Assembly (NCBI RefSeq): GCF_007097525.1
Contig: NZ_VKDD01000009.1
Span: forward strand, 62,001-126,000
DNA from: Thalassomonas sp. M1454
GTDB lineage: Bacteria > Pseudomonadota > Gammaproteobacteria > Enterobacterales > Alteromonadaceae
Direction: 5' to 3'
Length of the DNA stretch: 64,000 nucleotides
The position numbers were made by a program, and so were the translations under genes. A model generated the notes under the pieces. That model searched no databases, was not told the DNA's origin, and saw only the letters and a program-made list of their open reading frames with translations. Positions 34,798-42,283 of this stretch are shown in pieces; positions within the stretch are counted from its first letter, which is position 1, and each line of letters opens with the position of its first letter.

Positions 34798-34933
34798 CGT
34801 CAGATTTCCTTTTTATGATTTGTATTGCGCGAGTGGTCAGCTTATTTAAAGCCATAAACGCACTCACAGTTGCGGGTGAATAGCCCTGAGAAGTCAGGAC
34901 CAATATCATGTTGTTGCGTTGTTGTTTATTCAT
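34778..34933 (-). CDS. Small protein, 51 residues, first of the pre-primase micro-gene cascade
   Basis: ATG preceded by an excellent ribosome-binding site AGGAGG about 8 nt upstream. The sequence (MNKQQRNNMILVLTSQGYSP then ATVSAFMALNKLTTRAIQII) is helical and might contain a helix-turn-helix-like element (LTSQGYSPATVSAFMALNK). It ends inside the next gene (20-bp overlap). It opens the leftward replication operon; the divergent nuclease gene starts 128 bp away. Confidence 0.65.
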   Translation of the reverse strand: MNKQQRNNMILVLTSQGYSPATVSAFMALNKLTTRAIQIIKRKSDDEDKTK

Positions 34934-35060
34934 TAATTACGCCTCCTAACTTTATTTTAAGGTGCAGCGAAAAAAGGCGACGATGAAAAGGAGAAAAAAC
35001 TAGATATATCCTTAAATTTAAAGTAATTTTTATACGAAAATAAATATCTCAGGAATATTA

Positions 35061-36095
35061 ATGAATAGGAAATACTGGCAGCAGGCTTGTGGCGATACAG
35101 AGCGAAATTATGCCGCCGTTTGTTTTAAGTGGGGAGTTGTTTTAAATGGTCCTGGGGAATTAGGCCCTCTTCCAGATTCTTATGATAAATATTTAGCGAA
35201 GGGGGTTGGCAAGAAAAAACTCACCGATATTAATCGTTTCGCGTACGAGATGAAGGAAGGCGATATAGTTGTTTTACGGTTAGGGACTAAAGATGTTTTA
35301 GGTATTGGAGTTATCAAAGGTAACTATGTTTGGCATGATAGCTTTGGAGACATTGACGGTTGGGATTTGCAGCAAATAAGACGTGTACAGTGGCTATGGA
35401 CAAATATAGATGCACCTAAAAAATTTGAGACTTATGCACTTAAGCAAGGGGACACAACACAGCAGTTAACAAGTCCCCAAGTATTGGATTGGGTCGATGG
35501 ACTTGAATTAGACTTTGATACACCTACAAACTTACCTGATATCCCTACTTCTGCACCAGAAAGGTTAAATATAAATCAAATTTCAGAGGCCTTATTCGAC
35601 CAAGGTGTATCAAGTACTTACATTGATAACCTGAGTAAAGAAATTGATGAACTAATAAGAATCGCAAAATGGTATCAAAAATACACTTCACCTTCAGAGC
35701 ATGAAACAGTCACTTACTTAGCAGTCCCATTGTTAAGGGCCCTAGGCTGGACACCACAGAAAATGGCAATTGAGTGGAATAAAGTTGATATAGCCTTATT
35801 TAACCAGCTACCTCGCCAAAATGAAAATTTAAATACGGTTGTTGAAGCTAAGAAAAAGGGGAATTCCTGCTTGATGGCATTCTCCCAAGCCGAATCATAC
35901 GCTAGTGACAAACCGAATTGTAATCGATTAATCGTAACGGACGGCTTGAGGTATGGCGTATATATAAAATCACAAAGTATATTTAAACTTCATGCTTACA
36001 TGAATCTTACTCGCATGGTGGCAGATTACCCAGTTTATGAATGTATGGGAGTTGTAGATGCATTAATTGCCATGACGCCTGAATGGCAGCCATAG
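35061..36095 (+). CDS. PUA/EVE-like domain fused to a PD-(D/E)XK nuclease (candidate modification-dependent restriction enzyme)
   Basis: 344 residues, standalone. Residues 1-130 resemble a PUA/EVE or McrB-N-like base-reading domain (MKEGDIVVLRLGTKDVLGIGVI...). Residues 205-305 match the N-terminal nuclease domain of type I restriction R subunits: Asp 243 (KVDIALF), Glu 262 and Lys 264 (VVEAKKK), and the QxxxY-like motif (Gln 276, Tyr 280), then LIVTDGLRYGVY. All catalytic residues are present. No methyltransferase or helicase partner is nearby, which fits a type IV, modified-DNA-specific enzyme. Function is inferred from domains only. Confidence 0.72.
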   Translation: MNRKYWQQACGDTERNYAAVCFKWGVVLNGPGELGPLPDSYDKYLAKGVGKKKLTDINRFAYEMKEGDIVVLRLGTKDVLGIGVIKGNYVWHDSFGDIDGWDLQQIRRVQWLWTNIDAPKKFETYALKQGDTTQQLTSPQVLDWVDGLELDFDTPTNLPDIPTSAPERLNINQISEALFDQGVSSTYIDNLSKEIDELIRIAKWYQKYTSPSEHETVTYLAVPLLRALGWTPQKMAIEWNKVDIALFNQLPRQNENLNTVVEAKKKGNSCLMAFSQAESYASDKPNCNRLIVTDGLRYGVYIKSQSIFKLHAYMNLTRMVADYPVYECMGVVDALIAMTPEWQP

Positions 36096-36096
36096 A

Positions 36097-36540
36097 TTAC
36101 AACACATCCGCCAGTGCCGGATATTGGTGATACGCCCATTCGATGCAATCACCTTTCGGCACCCAAAGTACATCTTCTCCGTCAATAATACTGCGCTGGT
36201 AATTAATGGTATCGTCGATGAAGTCATTGATGGCATCTGGACTGACATACACCAGGTTTTCACAGAACCGCTCAATTTGCAGCAAATCGTAACGGCCTAA
36301 ACGATCGATACGGAAGTTATCAGCAACCCCGTCGACTTCGATATATCGGTGACGAATGACTTCAGGTAATCGCTCTGACGGCCTCCAGTCGTGCAGTGCA
36401 TTTCGTCTTACATTGGTTTTGGTTACAGGGGTTAAGGCTGGCGTTGTTTGTTTTTCAGGAGCGATATCGCCAATTACTTTTAATAGCTCCCATAGCTCTT
36501 TTAGCCAGTTAACTATACAGTTAATGATTTTTTGCAGCAT
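36097..36540 (-). CDS. Unknown protein, 147 residues, with N-terminal amphipathic helix
   Basis: I choose the ATG at 36540 (MLQKIINCIVNWLKELWELL), which has AGGTG about 7 nt upstream; the frame extends 39 codons further upstream without support. The N-terminal helix is amphipathic and rich in Trp, Leu and Ile, and could bind membrane. The remainder is soluble (RRNALHDWRPSERLPEVIRHRYIEVDG...; acidic C terminus DCIEWAYHQYPALADVL). No family recognised. Convergent with the nuclease gene, with 1 bp between the stops. Confidence 0.6.
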   Translation of the reverse strand: MLQKIINCIVNWLKELWELLKVIGDIAPEKQTTPALTPVTKTNVRRNALHDWRPSERLPEVIRHRYIEVDGVADNFRIDRLGRYDLLQIERFCENLVYVSPDAINDFIDDTINYQRSIIDGEDVLWVPKGDCIEWAYHQYPALADVL

Positions 36541-36643
36541 GATAACACCTCGTTTAACGAATATTAGAAATAGACCTATATGATTCTTATAACGAATATT
36601 TTGAAAAATATTGAGAAGAATGGGGCGTAACCGAGTAACCACG

Positions 36644-36674
36644 AAAAAAGGCCACACAGATTAACTATGTGGCC
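36644..36674 (-). terminator. Terminator of the DUF927 operon
   Basis: Minus-strand stem GGCCACATA / TGTGTGGCC followed by six T residues, directly after the stop at 36681. Confidence 0.85.
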
Positions 36675-36680
36675 CATATT

Positions 36681-37010
36681 CTAAAAGCCCCAAACGATGG
36701 CATTTATCTCGTTTTGCTTTTTAAGGTAGTTTTCTTTTTTGAGCTTGTTTCTTGGTACCCTATCGGGGTTATGGTTATCTCCTTCGAAAAAATAAACGTA
36801 ACACTTACCATGCTGTTCGGTACCCATCGCCCTTAATTTTTCAGCTTGCCGCCTTGTCAATTTAAGATTATTTATAAAGGCTTGTTCAGCTTCACCTTTA
36901 GTTTTTATTCCAAGTGGCAAATACTTCCGGTTTAAATACTTTGCGGTATTATTTTTATGAATGACAAGGCAGTAAGGTGCAAACAAATCAAAGTTACTTA
37001 AATTTTCCAT
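36681..37010 (-). CDS. Unknown basic protein, 109 residues
   Basis: Soluble and lysine-rich (RRQAEKLRAMGTEQHGKCYVYFFEG; NKLKKENYLKKQNEINAIVWGF). No recognised domain; could bind nucleic acid. It follows the DUF927 ATPase gene by 10 bp in the same direction and shares its terminator, so it is probably an accessory of that ATPase. Confidence 0.65.
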   Translation of the reverse strand: MENLSNFDLFAPYCLVIHKNNTAKYLNRKYLPLGIKTKGEAEQAFINNLKLTRRQAEKLRAMGTEQHGKCYVYFFEGDNHNPDRVPRNKLKKENYLKKQNEINAIVWGF

Positions 37011-37020
37011 ACGTCCCCTC

Positions 37021-38745
37021 CTAAGCTACATCATCAAAAGATAAGCTAGTATTAAACAACGTTTCATTTACATGAACACAGCGTGTCACGGTACCGTCAA
37101 TTCGTTTTAAAACCGTATCTCGTCGATCACTGGCTGACGTTATATATCCATGATTAACTAGGACACGCCTCACCTTTTGGAAATCCATGCCCGCACACAA
37201 GGTATTATTAAAGACATCGGTGAAGATGAAGTAATTATTACCTTCCCTCTTACCCCAGTAGTGACCTTTAGGTGTTGGATTGTCTTGACTTATAAATTTG
37301 TTTCGGGAAGCACGCATTAATTTTGCTTGAATAGTCGTCACAGCACTTTCCAATACTTCAGCCTCACTATTTTCACGACTATCTTGCCAAGACCTAAAGC
37401 ACTCTTCTCCAGCCCAAACCACTTCATCTAAAGGCCAGCCTGTGATACCTAAATCTGTTGCCAACTTGCCTGCAGCGACAACATTTGCAAAATTACTTGC
37501 GACCCTGCGCTCAATAGAGTCTAATTCTGAAACATTTATTTTTTCAAGAAACTCGTTCCTAAAATCAAGCGCTAGTGAAGTGCAAAGTTCCTTATCACTC
37601 ATAACTTCGTCGGTAAAATATTGCCCAGCTGTTCCGTAATAATTATCAACTGCGCAATTCAGCGCTTCTATGGCTGCACCACTATCAGGGTAATTGTGAA
37701 TATCATCAAGCACGCCATGTCCTTCGCCTGCGTCAGCACAAATGTCAACAAACCTAACCTCTTGACCTTCATATAGGCCTTGTTTACTGTCTGTCAAAGC
37801 GCTTTTAATTGAAAACTCACCGCTCGACAAGCAGTTGTTCAACCAAGTATTGCGTTTGTCAGTTTGTCCAAATCGAGCCCTACCTTCGCCGTTACATACC
37901 ATGTAGATAACCTCAGATAACTTATTTTTAGGCAATTGAGCTATCTCATCAAAAATTCCAGCACTATGATTCAATCGCTGTAGAAACTCTTCAAGCGCGT
38001 TATCTGTCGTATGCCACGTCATTAGTCCCTTTCCTAGCACTGACATTGCTAATTTTAGAGCTGAAGATTTACCAGTTGAGCTTTTGTTATATAAATGAAA
38101 TACGCAACATTGCCCGTCGATTAAAGGCAATATGAGACTGCAAAACACAACACTTACAGAAAACATCAATCTAGAATTACCAGCGCATAACGCTGCAACA
38201 TTATTTTTCCACTGCTCTAATTCACCACTTTGTTGATAAAATTGCTGCATATTAGATGGCGCGTTATATATATAACGACCAAACAAGCCTCCTTTTGGTG
38301 AAACATAAGTATCACCGTACCATCCTGGTTTATTAACGCTGATAAATCGCTGTGAGGGATTACAAGCTAAAACGTAGTCGTACAACTTCTTTTTTTGCCC
38401 TTCGACAAAATGCAATCCATGGTACGACAAGTGCTGAGCTAACTTATTAGCGCTTGATGAAGTTTCATTCATTGGCAGTACAATCGACTGCCACTGTCCT
38501 TCAAAGTCCTTAAAGGCTATTTTTCTCTCCCAAGTCTTATGCTCAGCATTTTTGACATAACCTAGACAAAATATTTGTGCCGATATGTAAATGTATGACT
38601 CATCGACTATCTGGTATAGACCTCCATCATTAACCACAAAATTATCCGGTATGCCGTTTATTAAATATTCGTCACCATTTATATCAATTGTGGTTGGCTC
38701 ATTTAAACTGCGTAAAGTATTGTTCGTTGTTAAATCACTATTCAT
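37021..38745 (-). CDS. DUF927-family P-loop ATPase (element replication helicase-like)
   Basis: 574 residues. The central region matches DUF927, found in primase/helicase proteins of phages and islands: LACNPSQRFISVNKPGWYGDTYVSPKGG, Walker A NKSSTGKSSALK (about 220-230), then a B-like HSAGIFDEIAQLP. In many elements DUF927 is joined to a primase; here the primase is separate (31895-34546), so the pair probably work together in replicating the excised element. It is leftward, with the 109-residue gene co-directional behind it and a divergent gene ahead. Confidence 0.85.
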   Translation of the reverse strand: MNSDLTTNNTLRSLNEPTTIDINGDEYLINGIPDNFVVNDGGLYQIVDESYIYISAQIFCLGYVKNAEHKTWERKIAFKDFEGQWQSIVLPMNETSSSANKLAQHLSYHGLHFVEGQKKKLYDYVLACNPSQRFISVNKPGWYGDTYVSPKGGLFGRYIYNAPSNMQQFYQQSGELEQWKNNVAALCAGNSRLMFSVSVVFCSLILPLIDGQCCVFHLYNKSSTGKSSALKLAMSVLGKGLMTWHTTDNALEEFLQRLNHSAGIFDEIAQLPKNKLSEVIYMVCNGEGRARFGQTDKRNTWLNNCLSSGEFSIKSALTDSKQGLYEGQEVRFVDICADAGEGHGVLDDIHNYPDSGAAIEALNCAVDNYYGTAGQYFTDEVMSDKELCTSLALDFRNEFLEKINVSELDSIERRVASNFANVVAAGKLATDLGITGWPLDEVVWAGEECFRSWQDSRENSEAEVLESAVTTIQAKLMRASRNKFISQDNPTPKGHYWGKREGNNYFIFTDVFNNTLCAGMDFQKVRRVLVNHGYITSASDRRDTVLKRIDGTVTRCVHVNETLFNTSLSFDDVA

Positions 38746-38851
38746 GAATTAGAATCTCCGTTGGTAAAAATATTGGTGCAACACATGTCACCATTTGAAT
38801 AGTAAACAGATAATTTTGGGCGGCATAGCTTGTGCGTATCCGGAATTAGAT

Positions 38852-39517
38852 ATGAAAAAGCGGATAGGAAAAATGTTTACAAAAGAGGCTCAAAATGCAT
38901 TCTGTCAATGGATAAAAGATACTGTCGTAATAATCAATCAACTTGAGGAAAAGGCTTCGTTGACGGCCGCTCAAAAGGACCAACTATTTGAAGCCCGTCG
39001 TACCATACTGAAATGTTCATCAGATGCGCATAAAGAAGGGATGCAGTTACCTAGAGAGTATGGGGAATATGTTGCGACTAGGCTTGCAAAGTATTTTGAC
39101 GGCGATAAAAATAATAGACCAACTGTCGCTCAACTTTTTGGCCTAACTACCGTTAAGCCGAAATCTTACGATACTTTCGATCTGAGAATTATAGTTAAAC
39201 AATATTGTGAAGGTTATTTGCTTGCTATAAAGGAAGCTTCTTTAACTGAGAAAAGTATAAAACCGAAAATGAGTAGAACCGATTTATCTTGGCTCAAATA
39301 CGATCAGTATTTCAAATTTGCAAAAGACTGCGGATATATCGATGCTACAATAGCACGCTTCGCACCTCTGACTCAAAATCGGGTTGAAGTTTTTATAAAA
39401 GAAGTACTATATATAGAAAAAAGTGAAGCAAATGAGCGATTTAAAAAAACCGACATGAGGAAGTATCTGCTAAGCTTAGGGATCGAACTTAAGGACAAGC
39501 CAGGTCACGTTAAGTAA
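38852..39517 (+). CDS. Unknown helical protein, 221 residues (240 if a TTG at 38795 is used)
   Basis: Soluble and mostly helical, with no family recognised (FTKEAQNAFCQWIKDTVVIINQLEEK; LRIIVKQYCEGYLLAIKEASL). The start is uncertain: the ATG at 38852 has a weak GGAA ahead, while a TTG at 38795 lies in a region with no good site. Divergent from the DUF927 gene and last rightward gene before the integrase. It could be a regulator or an excision or replication accessory; there is no direct evidence. Confidence 0.55.
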   Translation: MKKRIGKMFTKEAQNAFCQWIKDTVVIINQLEEKASLTAAQKDQLFEARRTILKCSSDAHKEGMQLPREYGEYVATRLAKYFDGDKNNRPTVAQLFGLTTVKPKSYDTFDLRIIVKQYCEGYLLAIKEASLTEKSIKPKMSRTDLSWLKYDQYFKFAKDCGYIDATIARFAPLTQNRVEVFIKEVLYIEKSEANERFKKTDMRKYLLSLGIELKDKPGHVK

Positions 39518-39524
39518 TAGCAAT

Positions 39525-39549
39525 GGTTGGGGCTTTATCATCCCCAACC
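39525..39549. terminator. Hairpin between the unknown helical protein and the integrase
   Basis: Eight-bp perfect stem GGTTGGGG / CCCCAACC with a 9-nt loop, 7 bp past the stop at 39517. There is no strong T-run. It separates two convergent genes. Confidence 0.55.
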
Positions 39550-39592
39550 AACTCTTGAAAAAGGTGCTGATTGAGCATTAGCATTTTAGATT

Positions 39593-39606
39593 TTGTTAAT
39601 TAACAA
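39593..39606. other. 14-bp perfect palindrome TTGTTAATTAACAA
   Basis: Lies between the convergent gene ends, 58 bp from the integrase stop. AT-rich; may be a protein-binding site or chance. Confidence 0.4.
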
Positions 39607-39663
39607 TATATACCTAATACACCGAGCTGCTAATTAACATCACCAAAATCTTAGCTAGCAGAC

Positions 39664-41037
39664 TTAATAGTCAATCACGTCAACCACCTTACATAGCTCT
39701 TTCAACGAAAACCTGTGGGTATATCTTGCCGTGATACCGAGCCCGGAACTTTTATCATGACCAACCAACTCTTGAACTAATTGCGGCAAGATATTCGCTT
39801 GAATAGCCTTAGTAACAAACGTATGACGGGTTGAATGAAATACCCGCTTATGGCCTGTTTCATCGTATACTTTTACTTCAGATTTTTTTAATAAATTATG
39901 ATTGAACCAATCTGTGATGTGCTTGGTAACAAAACTTACATCCCCGAAAATAAAGCACTCATCATCAGCCACACTGTCAACAAACTTGATGAAACCTTGG
40001 TCAACAAGTTTTTCACTTAATGGTACTAATCTCAAAGCGTTATCTGTTTTAAGCTTTTTGTTACCTTCATTAGTTATTTGCAAATAATAACGTTGAGCAT
40101 CAGGATGGTACTTGATATTTTTCTTCTGCAGGTTAACTAATTCACCTCGACGTGCTCCGGTAAAGAATGCCAACCTTGGCAACCAATACTGCCAATCAGC
40201 TCCAGCAGCGTTACGTAAAATGGAGTTAACTTCATGGTCATCAAATGAACCATAACGATTAGGCTTTATTCGCATCCGAATGGCTTTAGTAGGGTTTTCT
40301 AGCTTGTAATCAAGCTGATAAATTAAATATGCAAATACGCCTTGTAGCCATTTAAGGTGCTCTTTTGGTGTCTTGGCTGCTACTTTGTCATTGTCAGGTA
40401 TGATCTCTAATTGAGTTATTTCTTCCCAAGTCATTGAGCAATAGGGCTTAATGTTTTTACGTGGTAGCTCAGCAACTTTAGCCAAGTAATTCTTTAAATC
40501 ACGCGTTGTTATTAGGTTTACGGCTTTATCACCGCTTATCAGTAGGAATAAGTTTTTGTACCTTAGGTACGAGTCCCTCATTTTGTCCGTCAGACCTTTA
40601 TTTTTAATCTTGTAGTCAATTAATTGGTCGTGTATTTCAGAGAATAACATCATAGGGTTAATAGCTTCTAGTGTTGCTTTAGGCTCTGAGAATGGCGTTG
40701 AATAAGCAGAGGTTTCTCTTTGCATTACATCAAATCTCGACTCCGATAACTGTTTAACTAATCTATTTAAGGCAGGTTTATCATTTCTTTTTAGTGTTTT
40801 TTGAAAGCTGAATCGTTTGATTGAATTTACGATTGGTATGAATTGGTGTAGGCGAGAATATGCTTCACTTAGGCTATCGGTACGTAAACTAAAGCGTATT
40901 TCAGTTTTATTTATTAGTGCCGCAACTTTAATTGGCAAGCGATAACGAAAGTAATAGGTGTTGCTTCGTAGTTCTAGATATGAAGGTAGTTTGCGGAATA
41001 CTTGACGAGTTGGCTTGTGTATCAGTTTGTGTAACAT
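39664..41037 (-). CDS. Tyrosine-recombinase integrase of the element
   Basis: 457 residues. The catalytic set is complete: Arg 296 (TGARRGEL), the HxxR box His 401/Arg 404 (HSTRHTF), His 427 (LVGHDKS) and the nucleophile Tyr 439 (ARYTH). The N-terminal region contains an SAM-like core-binding domain (about 130-240). The start (MLHKLIHKPTRQ) lies 59 bp from the right rnpB repeat, with the gene reading away from it, the normal place for a gene that integrates into its own flanking site. Because it follows rnpB directly in the same direction with no terminator between, rnpB transcription may read into it. Confidence 0.95.
   Translation of the reverse strand: MLHKLIHKPTRQVFRKLPSYLELRSNTYYFRYRLPIKVAALINKTEIRFSLRTDSLSEAYSRLHQFIPIVNSIKRFSFQKTLKRNDKPALNRLVKQLSESRFDVMQRETSAYSTPFSEPKATLEAINPMMLFSEIHDQLIDYKIKNKGLTDKMRDSYLRYKNLFLLISGDKAVNLITTRDLKNYLAKVAELPRKNIKPYCSMTWEEITQLEIIPDNDKVAAKTPKEHLKWLQGVFAYLIYQLDYKLENPTKAIRMRIKPNRYGSFDDHEVNSILRNAAGADWQYWLPRLAFFTGARRGELVNLQKKNIKYHPDAQRYYLQITNEGNKKLKTDNALRLVPLSEKLVDQGFIKFVDSVADDECFIFGDVSFVTKHITDWFNHNLLKKSEVKVYDETGHKRVFHSTRHTFVTKAIQANILPQLVQELVGHDKSSGLGITARYTHRFSLKELCKVVDVIDY
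41015..41031 (+). repeat. 17-bp sequence shared with the left end (right copy)
   Basis: TTGTGTATCAGTTTGTG, here inside the first codons of the integrase gene and 65 bp from the right rnpB repeat, matching 15995-16011. Confidence 0.7.
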
Positions 41038-41073
41038 TAGTGGACATCCCCATATTGAGATGCCACTAAGTCA

Positions 41074-41090
41074 TTGTTCTAATAGAACAA
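41074..41090. other. Small inverted repeat between rnpB and the integrase
   Basis: TTGTTCT-AAT-AGAACAA, 7-bp arms. It replaces the native rnpB terminator position but has a 3-nt loop and no T-run, so it is not a convincing terminator. Confidence 0.4.
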
Positions 41091-41095
41091 ACCAA

Positions 41096-41300
41096 TTAGT
41101 GAGTTAGCCGTATAAGCCGGGTTCTGTTACATCTTTCGATGCGACAATCATTCGTCTAGGCCTAGAATCGCTTCTAGGCTCAAGCAACCTACCCGGTTCC
41201 AACGCGAGCCACGCCGTAAGGAACCCTATTTGGTCTTGCTCCGGGTGGAGTTTACCCTGCTGCGGACTGTTACCAGCCGCCCGGTGCGCTCTTACCGCAC
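41096..41300 (-). repeat. Right attachment-site copy (205-bp direct repeat)
   Basis: Identical to 15726-15930. This copy restores the 3' half of rnpB, so the target gene stays complete after integration. Confidence 0.95.
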
Positions 41301-41492
41301 CCTTTCAGCCTTACCTGTGCTATTGCTAGCCATCGGCGGTCTTCTCTCTGCTGCACTTGTCGTCGGCTCACGCCGCCCAGGTGTTACCTGGCACCCTGCT
41401 CAATGGAGCCCGGACTTTCCTCCCCTTAATCTGTCTACCAAAAGCTTACGCAATTGATACAACGATTAAGCAGCGATTGTCTGGCTAACTCG
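41097..41492 (-). ncRNA. rnpB: RNase P RNA, complete
   Basis: Catalytic RNA of RNase P, which matures tRNA 5' ends. Reading leftward, the 5' end starts near GAGTTAGCCAGACAATCGC, which pairs with GGCTAACTC at the 3' end (helix P1). The conserved core GGGGAGGAAAGTCCGGGCTCC (41405-41425 region) and the AACAGT/CCGGGTAG-type segments are in the right order. Length is about 395 nt, as expected for type A RNA. The 3' 205 nt come from the integrated element. The neighbour order (rnpB next to rsmI and lpoA) matches E. coli. Open frames over this gene are false. Confidence 0.95.
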
Positions 41493-41497
41493 GGCGC

Positions 41498-41503
41498 ATT
41501 CTA
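41498..41503 (-). promoter_or_regulatory. Probable -10 element of rnpB
   Basis: TAGAAT on the minus strand about 6 bp before the RNA 5' end, followed by a GC-rich discriminator (GCGCCC), as is usual for stable-RNA promoters. A TTTACT-like -35 lies 18 bp further. Confidence 0.55.
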
Positions 41504-41623
41504 ACCGATCAAAGGGGTAAGAGTAAAATCAATTGTGAGTAGAATTAAATTTAAATAATAAAACCATGGTACGGTCTAATTATTTAAATTAATCTAATGA
41601 TAAAAACGTTATAGGAAATTAGT

Positions 41624-42283
41624 TTGACCATTAAACTTTGGCACTGCCATAACAGCCGTTCACTTAGAGTATTATGGGCGCTAGATGAGATGAAACTTGA
41701 ATATGAGTTACACTCAATGCCCTTTCCTCCCCGCTTTCTCGAAAAGTCATTTTTGCAATTAAACCCTTTAGGTACGGTACCATATTTAGAAGATGGTGAT
41801 GTAAAGCTAACTGAATCAAGCGCGATGCTACTTTATTTAGCTCAGCAGTATCAGCAAAACGAATTATGTTTAGCTGCCAATCATAGTGAGTATGGGAATT
41901 TTTTAAATTGGTTATTTCAAAGTGACGCTACTCTAACCTTTCCACAAACGCTAGTATTGAGGTACTCGCAATTTGAAGCTAGTGCTAGGCAAAGTAAACA
42001 AGTGAGTAATGATTACGCATTGTGGTTTATTGCTCGTCTCAAGCGTTTGAACGAACACTTGCTCAAACATGATTATTTATGTGCTGACAAATTTACAATT
42101 GCCGATATAGCCGTTGGTTACGCTTTATATTTAGGTGAGCTTTTGGGCTTGGCACAGCATTATAAACCACAAACGGCGGCTTATTTATTGCGATTAAAAA
42201 CTCGCCCAAGTTTTATTAATACAGTTGATATTGGTAAAGAGGTAGCAAACTATAAAATTAAAGCTTTTACATTAGACAATTAA
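41624..42283 (+). CDS. Glutathione S-transferase family protein
   Basis: 219 residues, starting at a TTG with AGGAAA about 8 nt upstream. An N-terminal thioredoxin-like domain (KLWHCHNSRSLRVLWALDEMKLEYEL; LNPLGTVPYLEDGDVKLTESSAMLLYL) carries the glutathione-binding cis-Pro and SAM/SSA pattern, and an all-helical C-terminal domain follows (DKFTIADIAVGYALYL). It conjugates glutathione to electrophiles or acts as a peroxidase; the substrate is unknown. Its end overlaps the convergent rsmI gene by 4 bp. Confidence 0.92.
   Translation: MTIKLWHCHNSRSLRVLWALDEMKLEYELHSMPFPPRFLEKSFLQLNPLGTVPYLEDGDVKLTESSAMLLYLAQQYQQNELCLAANHSEYGNFLNWLFQSDATLTFPQTLVLRYSQFEASARQSKQVSNDYALWFIARLKRLNEHLLKHDYLCADKFTIADIAVGYALYLGELLGLAQHYKPQTAAYLLRLKTRPSFINTVDIGKEVANYKIKAFTLDN

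Larger units (their letters stand above)
15726..41300. mobile_element. Integrative element inserted in rnpB (about 25.4 kb, one repeat copy included)
   Basis: Bounded by a perfect 205-bp direct repeat of the rnpB 3' end, with a tyrosine integrase gene 59 bp inside the right copy and reading away from it. The crossover must lie somewhere inside the 205 bp. Contents: microcin-like export cassette, DUF2787, RadC-like protein, serine recombinase, PHP/SMC-like ATPase, NYN protein, XRE regulator, oxidoreductase cargo, primase, DUF927 ATPase, PD-(D/E)XK nuclease and integrase. The chromosomal genes on both sides are ordinary, and the right flank keeps the rnpB-rsmI-lpoA order known from E. coli. No relaxase, type IV secretion, capsid or terminase genes are seen. 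Confidence 0.93.

Noticed and set aside
15726-41300. Prophage interpretation of the island
   Set aside because: No capsid, portal, terminase, tail or lysis genes recognised.
41230-41457. 75-codon frame on the plus strand
   Set aside because: Antisense to the complete rnpB gene and without a ribosome-binding site.
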